From the NCBI GenBank assembly GCA_017554385.1, contig JAFZIL010000060.1:1-39710 (forward strand): a stretch of DNA of 39,710 bases, written 5' to 3'. Positions within the stretch are counted from its first letter, which is position 1; each line of letters begins with the position of its first letter. The notes beneath the pieces are model-generated. The model was not told where the DNA came from and ran no database searches. It saw only the letters and a program-made list of their open reading frames with translations. The DNA is from Prevotella sp. (GTDB lineage Bacteria; Bacteroidota; Bacteroidia; Bacteroidales; Bacteroidaceae). Positions 17,708 through 24,920 of the stretch are shown one piece after another. Made by a program: the position numbers and the translations under genes.

Positions 17708-18277
17708 TTGGAGAAGTTCCTCGGCCACTGTCTTGACATCTGCAAGCAAGGGGCCTCGCCCATGAACATTGAGCATTATGCCATAGCCTGTGCCACCGCC
17801 CACATCAAGGAGACTATGCCCTTGCTGCAGCGGCTCTTTACCGAGTTGAGCTTCCCCACGATGATTCTCACTGACGGTGCGAAAGAGTTGAAACGGGTCA
17901 TGAACGACAGCAAGATACCCTTCTTCTGCCTGTATCCCAGTATGGACAAATACCTGCACGACAAGGAGGAACTCTCTCAACTGGACGAGGCCGACTGGGC
18001 AGCAATGGAAGATGACTATTCTGATGCTTATGATGATGACTCCATCTACGACTCATCGGAAACAGCCAAACGCTATACCGTCCGCATTGAGCTGACTGGA
18101 GGCCCTGAGCCAGTAGTACGTACGCTCCAAGTGCCATCGAACATGTATCTCACGCCCTTTACCGAACTGCTCATGCTCAGCTTTGGCCGTCAGGACGTAC
18201 CCGACCACTACGAGTACAGCGACGAAGACATGCGTTTTCTGCCCGATGCCGACGACCATGCGCAGACGTATCCGTGA
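17708..18277 (+). CDS. pRiA4b ORF-3-like protein, probably truncated or decaying
   Basis: The frame is open from 17606 to 18277 but has no ATG before 17762; TTG 17708 is a possible start. Protein-like sequence (HWRFPNSWDKDKIDVLEKFL) precedes any start, suggesting a lost 5' end. Residues about 123-165 (RYTVRIELTGGPEPVVRTLQVPS...LSFGR) resemble the core of plasmid pRiA4b ORF-3 family proteins, of unknown function, often found near transposons. An acidic stretch (DEADWAAMEDDYSDAYDDD) precedes it. The end looks early: in another frame the DNA continues with RRRIRDFEEENEDIM and a stop at 18308, compatible with a frameshift. It sits between the fusion enzyme and the transposase-like unit, a likely insertion hot spot. 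Only moderately sure that it is functional. Confidence 0.5.
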   Translation: MEKFLGHCLDICKQGASPMNIEHYAIACATAHIKETMPLLQRLFTELSFPTMILTDGAKELKRVMNDSKIPFFCLYPSMDKYLHDKEELSQLDEADWAAMEDDYSDAYDDDSIYDSSETAKRYTVRIELTGGPEPVVRTLQVPSNMYLTPFTELLMLSFGRQDVPDHYEYSDEDMRFLPDADDHAQTYP

Positions 18278-18308
18278 CTTCGAGGAGGAGAACGAAGATA
18301 TCATGTAG

Positions 18309-18716
18309 CTAATCAAACTTCAACCATCCACAGCCATACCTCCTTGAAACGGGCGGCATAGAGGGCGGTGGTCTTCATGTTAAAAAGATGTTTGACATTT
18401 GAGCGGACATTATTCGCCCTTTCCGTTTCGCACCGCTTTAGATATAATTCCGTGTATCATTTCGTGGCTAAATTCTTCTCCAATTTCTATTTTGCTATAC
18501 ATCTATACACTAAAATTGTCTGAAATATCAATGTATAAAGGTGTTCTGGATGTTTCCAACTATACATAAAACGTTGTGAAATAACGATAAATAAAGGATT
18601 ACGGACAATTTTTATGTAGAGATAGAGAAAAATTCATGAAGAGCCACGAAAATTGTACTTCGAGAGCAAGTGGCGCAGTCAGGGGATGGTCTATCTGATA
18701 GTTGAGCGGTAAGTGT
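18309..18716. other. AT-rich stretch without recognisable gene
   Basis: About 400 bases with no supportable gene. It holds short TATACAT/ATGTATA inverted motifs (around 18495 and 18531) and scattered stop codons. It precedes the left repeat of the transposase-like unit. Confidence 0.6.
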
Positions 18717-18846
18717 TTTGCGGATAAAATCCGCAAATAATAGGACGGAACGGGCGGTGCAAAAAAAGGACGGAACGGGCGGTGCAAATAAAAGGACGGA
18801 ACGGTCGGTTGTTTCGCAAACTTTTTGTACCTTTGCAGCAAACTTA
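18717..18846 (+). repeat. Left flanking repeat of the Y1-transposase-like unit
   Basis: Begins with a perfect hairpin TTTGCGGAT-AAA-ATCCGCAAA (18717-18737), then three tandem units of about 25 bases (core AAAGGACGGAACGGGCGGTG), then GGTTGTTTCGCAAACTTTTT and a promoter-like TACCTTTGCAGCAAAC. The same order recurs after the gene (19960-20117). A one-mismatch inverted copy of the core (GTTCCGTTCTTTT, 18853-18865) follows. Confidence 0.9.
18828..18835 (+). promoter_or_regulatory. Promoter -7 box inside the left repeat
   Basis: TACCTTTG matches TAnnTTTG and lies 95 bases before the transposase-like gene. The -33 region reads TTGT rather than TTTG and is closer than usual. Confidence 0.45.
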
Positions 18847-18930
18847 GTATAAGTTCCGTTCTTTTACGGAAATTCTATTTCCGCTATCAAATCGACAATA
18901 CGTAGATACCCCCCACCAAAGCAGTGACCC

Positions 18931-19983
18931 ATGACCAATAATGACCGCCCACTTCCACAGCACGAAACCTTCACCTGGCTGGAACCCGGTGCATGGCGTA
19001 AGCCTTGTATCGTACATGTGACGATGGTGGCCAATGGTCGGCAGACCCTGTTTGGCAATCTCGCGCACAATGGCGACAAGGCCACGGTAGAGAAGACACC
19101 CATCGGGTGGGCACTTGTCCATCAGCAGCAGCGCATGCTGGAACTCTGTCCGGAAGTGAAGATCCTTGCCGACAAAGTGATGCCCGACCATCATCACATA
19201 GTGCTACAGGTGCAGCGAACGATGCCCCGTAGTATTAAAGAGGTGTTACGCGGGTATATGCAGGGATGCAAGGCTGAGGCACGCAAGTTGGGCTTTATGG
19301 ACAATCTATACGATGCGCCGCCCTACTACCGTGTCCTCACGCACAAAGGTCAGCTACACGCCATGATAGAATATGTCTATGCGAATGCCGAGCGGGCTTG
19401 GCAACGCAAGCAGCATCCTGACCTCTTTCGGATGCACAGGGATACTGTGCTCTGTGAGCTGCCGTTTACCTCAATGGGCAACCATTTCCTGTTGGATTGG
19501 CCTGACCGCCAGTTGGTTGAGATGTCACGTAGTGCTGACAGCGCTTCTATCGAGGGACGGCTGAAAGAAGTGTTGGCAGCTGCCCATAATGGTGCGGTGA
19601 CCTATACGGCTGCCATCAGCAATGGTGAGCGGATTATTGCACGGACTGTTCGTGAGCAGGGCTTCCCTTTGGTGGTGCTGTTGGCAGACGGTTTTCCTGC
19701 CGAGGGGTCTCCCCACGAGCGTTTTTACAAACCGGGAGGAGTATATTTCGAAGCCTGTTCAAAGGGTCGTCTTCTGTTGATGGAGCCTAAAGAGAGTGCT
19801 TACGAGCATCCCACTATCACCAATATGGTGGAAGATGCCCTCCGCAAAAAGGCGGAAACCAGGCACTACGCCTATACTGCGGTGCCCCACGATTCTAAGC
19901 GCTACCGTTTCGTGGCGCTGAACGAGATAGGACGGTTGCTTGTTACGCAAGGAAATGGTTTTGCGGATGGAATCCGCAAATAA
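18931..19983 (+). CDS. Y1 (HUH) transposase-like protein with DprA/LOG-like C-terminal half
   Basis: A 350-residue intact protein. Residues about 15-165 match the Y1/REP-associated transposase pattern: PCIVHVTMVANGRQTLFGN, an HUH site in MPDHHHIVLQ (H87-H88-H89), and the tyrosine helix YVYANAERAW (Y148), equivalent to YIxNNPVRA of RAYT proteins. The family nicks single-stranded DNA at hairpins and moves IS200/605 elements or REP palindromes. Residues about 215-340 (TAAISNGERIIARTVREQG, PLVVLLADGF, GGVYFEACSKGRLLLMEP) resemble a Rossmann-like DprA/LOG fold; this is from memory of Bacteroidales relatives and is less sure. The last codons (FADGIRK) are the hairpin of the right flanking repeat. 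Both sides carry palindrome-array repeats, as expected for a self-contained REP-like unit. Confidence 0.85.
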   Translation: MTNNDRPLPQHETFTWLEPGAWRKPCIVHVTMVANGRQTLFGNLAHNGDKATVEKTPIGWALVHQQQRMLELCPEVKILADKVMPDHHHIVLQVQRTMPRSIKEVLRGYMQGCKAEARKLGFMDNLYDAPPYYRVLTHKGQLHAMIEYVYANAERAWQRKQHPDLFRMHRDTVLCELPFTSMGNHFLLDWPDRQLVEMSRSADSASIEGRLKEVLAAAHNGAVTYTAAISNGERIIARTVREQGFPLVVLLADGFPAEGSPHERFYKPGGVYFEACSKGRLLLMEPKESAYEHPTITNMVEDALRKKAETRHYAYTAVPHDSKRYRFVALNEIGRLLVTQGNGFADGIRK

Positions 19984-20117
19984 AAGGACGGAACGAAAAA
20001 GGACGGAACGAGCGGTGCAAAAAAAGGACGGAACGAAAAAGGACGGAACTGGCGGTGAAAAAAAAGGACGGGACAGGCGGTTGTTTCGCAAACTTTTTGT
20101 AACTTTGCAGCAAACTA
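19960..20117 (+). repeat. Right flanking repeat of the Y1-transposase-like unit
   Basis: Hairpin TTTGCGGAT-GGA-ATCCGCAAA (19960-19980) overlaps the end of the gene, then tandem GGACGGAAC units (five copies, two of them followed by GCGGTG), then GGTTGTTTCGCAAACTTTTT and TAACTTTGCAGCAAAC. It matches 18717-18846 in order and mostly in sequence; the array has extra half-units. Confidence 0.9.
20100..20107 (+). promoter_or_regulatory. Promoter -7 box inside the right repeat
   Basis: TAACTTTG matches TAnnTTTG and lies 83 bases before the protease start. It is the equivalent of 18828-18835 in the left repeat, so the protease may be read from a repeat-borne promoter. Confidence 0.45.
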
Positions 20118-20190
20118 TTCGATATAACGAATACAAACAGGAATAATAACCGGACGAGAGACATTATTCAATAACTAAAACCAAACGAGT

Positions 20191-22395
20191 ATGAGAAGAT
20201 TTACGCTATTCCTCATCATCCTGATGGGAGTGACCGCAGGAGCGGGCGCTCAAGTAAACAAGACGGCTGCACGCATCCCCGCCGAGACGCAGCTCTATCT
20301 GCAGAAGCTCGAAACGAGCAAGATGCCAGAGGCCCGGAAGGAGGCCCGGCTCTTCGTGTCCTGTACCTCTGACGCCACCGCCAAGGCAGTGGCAGAGCGT
20401 GTGAAGGCATTAGGTGCCAAGCCGCAGGGTACGGTAGGCCGCTATGTGATGGTCAGCACGCCCGTCGTCCTGGTTGAACAGATTGCAGCCCTCGAAGGCG
20501 TGACCTATGTCAGCAAGGGTCCCGAGGTGAGTCTGAAAACCAACATCTCGCGCCAGGTGACTGGCGTCGACAAGGTGCATGCAGGAACGGCTCCGCTGCC
20601 GCAGGCCTTCACAGGCAAGGGCGTCGTGGTGGGCATCCTCGACACTGGCTTTGACTTCACCCATCCTGTCTTCAAGGATGCCGATGGCAACCTGCGCATC
20701 AAGGCCGTCTATTGTGCCGCCATGACACCCAAGGAAGGTGATGCACCCGTGGTGACCCTCGACGAGACCGAGCTGGCTGGCGTGGCCACTACCGATGCGG
20801 AGAATATCATCGCCATGGAGACCGACAATATCGCTCAATCGCACGGCACGCACTGCGCTGCTACGGCTGCCGCTACCCACTGGAACGGCTTTGGCGGCAT
20901 GGCTCCCGAGGCCGACATTGTGCTCTGTCCCTTCAGCAAGACGGATAAAGAGGTGCAAGATGTGGACAACAGAGCCTACTACATCATGCAAAGCATACAG
21001 TATGTACGCGACTATGCCCTGCGCCAGGGTAAGCCATTCGTTATCAGCATGAGCATGAACCAGCAGGACGGACCGCACGACGGCACGAGCGTTGTGTCGT
21101 CGATGTTAGATCGGATGGTTACCGAAGGCAATAACATCGTGCTGGCATCGAGCAACGAGGGTGGCGACGCCTGTTACGTCAACCACCAGTATGCTGCCAA
21201 CGACACGCTGCACACCATTATCGACGGTAACGTCCAGGCCTACGCCTACACGCGCGAGCCTGGTGAGATCAGCCTGCAGATAGGTCTTTTCAACCTTCAG
21301 ACCCTTCAGGAGGAGCCCTGGCGTTCGAAGCCGTTGCGGAGTACTGACGGCAACTTGAGCATCGACTTTGATTTCACCAATGGCCAGACCGTCACAAAAG
21401 GCAACGTCCCTGCCGACGTGATTGAGGACCTCAGGGAAAAACTCTCTGAGCTGGGGAGCAGCAATGTGGCGCTCTCCGTCGAAAGGCTGGAGGATGGACG
21501 TACCACGGCAAAGCTGGGAAGCATGCAGGTAACTACCAAACTGTATGTTCTTCACATTGCCTGTCCTGAAGGTAGCGTCGTAGACCTGTGGGGCGACAAC
21601 AGAACCAACTTTGCTGCTCTTGGCGATTATTACACCAAAGGCAGCAGTAGCGTTTCCTTGGGTGACTGGGGTACGGGCGGTAACATCATCACCGTCGGCT
21701 CATGGGCTGCCAAGACATCGTTCACCAACATCAATGGAGAAGAGCAGGCCGGCGTTTTTGATGAGAAACTGGGCCGGTACTCGGAATTCAGCAGCTATGG
21801 CATAGACATAAAAGGCCATCATCATCCCTTCATCTCAACCCCTGGCAGCCTGATCGTCTCGGCATCTAATCATTACGATGAAACATATAGTCTGGAAAAC
21901 AGTACCGACGTTGTGGCTGCCGATGATAACGGCTATACATGGGTGTCCATGAGCGGCACGTCGATGGCAACGCCCACCGCTGCCGGCATCATAGCCCTCT
22001 GGCTGCAAGCCAAGCCCACGCTGACCTACGAGGAGATCAAGGAGGCAATGGCCGAGACTGCCAATACCGACGAGTGGACCGAGGACGATCCCATCCACTA
22101 TGGTCACGGCAAGCTCGATGCCTATAAGGGTCTGCTCCGCGTCCTCGGTATCACCACGTCCATACCCTCGCTCAGCCAGCACCAGCCCAAGGGCGTCACC
22201 TTCCGTCTGAACGGTAACCTGCTGACCATCGATGGTGCTGCCGACGGTACGCCCGTCCGCATCTACACCACCGACGGACGCCTCGTCGGCTCCTCAGCCA
22301 TCAGTGGCGGTGCTGTCAGTCTGCCCTCAACAGCGACAGCTGGCGTCTACGCCGTTCAGGTAGGCACGCTGGGTTCGACCCTTATCAGGAAATAG
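20191..22395 (+). CDS. Secreted subtilisin-family (S8) serine protease with C-terminal secretion tail
   Basis: A 734-residue protein with a signal peptide (1-20, ending AGAGA|Q) and a propeptide-like region to about residue 120 that contains VERVKALGAK-type I9-like sequence. The S8 catalytic triad is visible: D151 in VGILDTGFDFTHP, H218 in SHGTHCAATAAA and S591 in MSGTSMATPTAAG. A long insertion of about 200 residues separates the His and Ser motifs, as in Bacteroidales surface subtilisins. The end (VRIYTTDGRLV...GVYAVQVGTLGSTLIRK) is a type IX secretion-like tail. It probably works outside or on the cell surface, on proteins; no specific link with pectin is seen. It stands alone behind the transposase-like unit and is closed by a long hairpin. 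Confidence 0.95.
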   Translation: MRRFTLFLIILMGVTAGAGAQVNKTAARIPAETQLYLQKLETSKMPEARKEARLFVSCTSDATAKAVAERVKALGAKPQGTVGRYVMVSTPVVLVEQIAALEGVTYVSKGPEVSLKTNISRQVTGVDKVHAGTAPLPQAFTGKGVVVGILDTGFDFTHPVFKDADGNLRIKAVYCAAMTPKEGDAPVVTLDETELAGVATTDAENIIAMETDNIAQSHGTHCAATAAATHWNGFGGMAPEADIVLCPFSKTDKEVQDVDNRAYYIMQSIQYVRDYALRQGKPFVISMSMNQQDGPHDGTSVVSSMLDRMVTEGNNIVLASSNEGGDACYVNHQYAANDTLHTIIDGNVQAYAYTREPGEISLQIGLFNLQTLQEEPWRSKPLRSTDGNLSIDFDFTNGQTVTKGNVPADVIEDLREKLSELGSSNVALSVERLEDGRTTAKLGSMQVTTKLYVLHIACPEGSVVDLWGDNRTNFAALGDYYTKGSSSVSLGDWGTGGNIITVGSWAAKTSFTNINGEEQAGVFDEKLGRYSEFSSYGIDIKGHHHPFISTPGSLIVSASNHYDETYSLENSTDVVAADDNGYTWVSMSGTSMATPTAAGIIALWLQAKPTLTYEEIKEAMAETANTDEWTEDDPIHYGHGKLDAYKGLLRVLGITTSIPSLSQHQPKGVTFRLNGNLLTIDGAADGTPVRIYTTDGRLVGSSAISGGAVSLPSTATAGVYAVQVGTLGSTLIRK

Positions 22396-22405
22396 CATCC
22401 ATCTC

Positions 22406-22457
22406 CCAATCCCCTCCTTTCTTGCTGCCAGCGGGACGCAAGAAGGGAGGGGATTGG
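22406..22457. terminator. Long hairpin after the protease gene
   Basis: A stem of about 20 bp with one wobble (22406-22425 with 22438-22457), 12-base loop. The core CCCCTCC/GGAGGGG resembles the palindromes inserted in the GH78 module. There is no T run, so it may be a dispersed palindrome or 3' stabiliser rather than a classical terminator. Confidence 0.6.
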
Positions 22458-22519
22458 TTAAAAGTATGATTTTACCAATAATTGTACGAAACTACCATAA
22501 GCGAACACCGGGTTTCCCC

Positions 22520-22527
22520 TAATTTTG
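22520..22527 (+). promoter_or_regulatory. Promoter -7 box for the PL11 gene
   Basis: TAATTTTG fits TAnnTTTG and ends 32 bases before ATG 22560. It is followed by CAGCAG as in other promoters of this window. The -33 box is unclear. Confidence 0.5.
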
Positions 22528-22559
22528 CAGCAGTTTAAAACCAAAACGTGCAAAAAAAC

Positions 22560-24908
22560 ATGAAACAATCAAGGTTCGCTCTTCTCATTTCGTTGATTAT
22601 TGTATCTCTACATGCCTCGGCCCAGTTGTCGTCCCAGCAGCTGGAGAATCGTGCCTTGTGGGGCTCTATCGCTATAGCTCCGAGTTCAGGCAACATCAAC
22701 CTGGGCGACTATCAGCAGGCCAATAACAAGGTGTTGCTCACGTGGCGCATGCTGCCCGGTGACGACGAGAACACCGCCTTCAACCTGTGGCGCTCGATGG
22801 GCGAGACTGGGGTGTGGACCTGCGTGAACGACCCGTTGAAGTCCGGCAAGAAGGGCATCAAGGCTACCAACTACCAGCATGCAGCGATGTCGAACATCAC
22901 AGGCGACGTGCACTACCGCCTGACCTATGCCGACGAGAACGTGACGGGAGCCAACATGAACTGCGATGACTACATTGCCGAATACACCATGTCGATGGAG
23001 CAGGCCAAGAGTAAGGTACCGTATGTCTCCATTCCGTTGCAGTCGACCGACGACTGCTCGGACTATCCCCAGTACCTGAAGTATCAGGCCAACGACTGCT
23101 CCGTGGCCGACCTTGATGGCGACGGCCAGATGGAGGTGGTGGTGAAGCGACTGCTTACCGTCTACAATGATGCCGGTGAGGTCACGGGTAGCAGCGAGGC
23201 AGCCGGCGGCAGCGACGTTCGTGCCCGACACATCATCGTATGGGATGCCTATAAGCTCGATGGCACCATGCTGTGGCGCGTGAAATCGGGACCGAACATC
23301 ATCCCTGGCAACAGCTCGAGCGTGATGTTGGGCGACCTTGATGGTGACGGCTGTGCCGAGTTCGTGCTGAAGACCGGTGAGGGTACCGTCTTCGGTGACG
23401 GCACTGAGATGGGCGATACCGACGGCGATGGCATCACCGACTATCGCAAGAATTGGAATGGCGGTCATTATACGGGCGACTTTGCCGGAAAATACGGCGG
23501 TCCGGAGTATTTCTCCGTTGTCGACGGAAAGACGGGGCGCGAGCTGGCTCGTGCCAACTTCATTGCCCGTGGTCCCGAAGGGCAGACACCCGAACAGTGG
23601 GTGGCCAACTGGAGTACGAACAGCAACTCCTGGGGCGACGGCTACTGGAAGCGCGCCAACTCGCTGCGCATGGGACTGGCCTGCTTCACTGGCAAGGGCA
23701 TGCAGGTGTTCCTCGGACGTGGCGTCTATGCACGCACCGTGGTTGAGGGCTGGGACTATACACCCGGCACCCCCGACAGTCAGTGGGGACTCGAAGGAAC
23801 GCTCACCCGTCTGTGGAAGTTCGACTCGGGCATCACTTCCGGTCACTGGTCTCTCGTCGATGGTGAATGGAAGAAGGACGGTGCCAAGAACAAGGACGGC
23901 AAGGCCAACTCGGCCTACTCTGGTCAGGGCAACCATGCCTTCAACGTAGCCGACCTCGACGGCGACGGACTCGACGAGGTAATGTACGGTTCGTGCGCCT
24001 TCGACAACGACGGCACCGGCCTCTGGTCTACCGGCCTCGGTCATGGCGATGCCAACCATGTGGGGGTGTTCCAGAAAGACTACGACGGACTGCAGGTGTA
24101 TCACTGCCTGGAAGGTGGTGTCACCGAGGTGGCCCTCCACGATGCCAAAACGGGTGCCGTGATCTGGGACATCCGCGCTGCCACTGCCGGTGACCAGGGT
24201 CGCTGCATGGTGGCCGACGTAGACCCCAAGTCGCCTGGTTGCGAGTTCTGGAAGTACGGCAACGAGCTGTTCAACCAGAACGGCAAAGCCCTCTATAATA
24301 GCGCCGGTACGGGGCGTGCTGAAGAGAGCTCGTGCAACGCCGGCATCTGGTTCGACGGCTACCTGAACCGTCAAATGATCGATGGAGGTATCATCAACAG
24401 CTACAGCCACGGACGTACGTTCACGATGTACCGCTATGATATGTCGTTCAACAACTCCACGAAGTCAAATCCCGGCTGGTACGGTGATATGCTTGGCGAC
24501 TGGCGCGAGGAGGTGATCGTGCCCAGCTCCGACAAGCTGACCGACATCAAGATTTTTTCTACTTGGTATCCTACCGAGCACCGCATTCCCTGGCTGATGA
24601 CCGACCATACCTATTATATGCAGGCCATCCATGAGAACGTAGGCTACAACCAGCCGACGAACGTGGGCTACTACTTAGGAAGCGACTATGCCAGCGATGC
24701 CGAGATATGGGCTGCCGCAGCTAAAGTGGAGGCCGACCGTCTGACCGCCCTTGGGCAGACGCTCACAGACATCAGCGATGTTACAGCAGAAGGCCAACGG
24801 CTAACAACCAACAGTCAACAGCAATACTACACGCTGAATGGTCAGAAGGTCACCACACCGCATCGCGGCATCTATATCCGTAACGGCAAAAAGATCATAG
24901 TAAAGTGA
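22560..24908 (+). CDS. Family 11 polysaccharide lyase, rhamnogalacturonan lyase
   Basis: Read from ATG 22560 it gives 782 residues with a clean signal peptide (MKQSRFALLISLIIVSLHASA|Q, cut after 21); GTG 22548 is less likely. The body matches PL11 enzymes (YesW/YesX type): fibronectin-like start (VLLTWRMLPGDDENTAFNLW), then an eight-bladed propeller with calcium loops DLDGDGQ (184), DLDGDGC (259), DLDGDGL (465) and late motifs GNHAFNVAD, WYGDMLGDWREEV and STWYPTEHRIPWLM. These enzymes split the rhamnose-galacturonate bond of rhamnogalacturonan-I by beta-elimination, so this gene is the best evidence for the substrate of the region. A short heptad tract precedes the tail YYTLNGQKV...YIRNGKKIIVK, a likely type IX secretion signal. 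Only 12 bases separate it from the convergent regulator. Confidence 0.95.
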   Translation: MKQSRFALLISLIIVSLHASAQLSSQQLENRALWGSIAIAPSSGNINLGDYQQANNKVLLTWRMLPGDDENTAFNLWRSMGETGVWTCVNDPLKSGKKGIKATNYQHAAMSNITGDVHYRLTYADENVTGANMNCDDYIAEYTMSMEQAKSKVPYVSIPLQSTDDCSDYPQYLKYQANDCSVADLDGDGQMEVVVKRLLTVYNDAGEVTGSSEAAGGSDVRARHIIVWDAYKLDGTMLWRVKSGPNIIPGNSSSVMLGDLDGDGCAEFVLKTGEGTVFGDGTEMGDTDGDGITDYRKNWNGGHYTGDFAGKYGGPEYFSVVDGKTGRELARANFIARGPEGQTPEQWVANWSTNSNSWGDGYWKRANSLRMGLACFTGKGMQVFLGRGVYARTVVEGWDYTPGTPDSQWGLEGTLTRLWKFDSGITSGHWSLVDGEWKKDGAKNKDGKANSAYSGQGNHAFNVADLDGDGLDEVMYGSCAFDNDGTGLWSTGLGHGDANHVGVFQKDYDGLQVYHCLEGGVTEVALHDAKTGAVIWDIRAATAGDQGRCMVADVDPKSPGCEFWKYGNELFNQNGKALYNSAGTGRAEESSCNAGIWFDGYLNRQMIDGGIINSYSHGRTFTMYRYDMSFNNSTKSNPGWYGDMLGDWREEVIVPSSDKLTDIKIFSTWYPTEHRIPWLMTDHTYYMQAIHENVGYNQPTNVGYYLGSDYASDAEIWAAAAKVEADRLTALGQTLTDISDVTAEGQRLTTNSQQQYYTLNGQKVTTPHRGIYIRNGKKIIVK
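24793..24827. repeat. In-frame degenerate heptads before the secretion tail of PL11
   Basis: 7-mers GCCAACG, GCTAACA, ACCAACA, GTCAACA, GCAATAC encode the linker GQRLTTNSQQQY between the enzyme and its C-terminal tail. Confidence 0.5.
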
Positions 24909-24920
24909 TAAACTGTGGCC

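Noticed and set aside
18309-18400. Short minus-strand frame starting MKTTALYAARFKEVWL as a transposase remnant
   Set aside because: Only about 20 codons; the resemblance to IS transposase ends is too weak to support.
22406-22457. Hairpin as a fourth copy of the GH78 palindromic insert
   Set aside because: It shares only the CCCCTCC/GGAGGGG core; the loop and the GGGGGTGAGGCTTT flank are missing, so it is kept as a separate hairpin.
22686-24410. 574-codon open frame on the minus strand opposite the PL11 gene
   Set aside because: It is the antisense shadow of a GC-rich coding gene; its product is rich in low-complexity Val/Ala/His/Gly and matches no family, while the plus strand has clear PL11 motifs.
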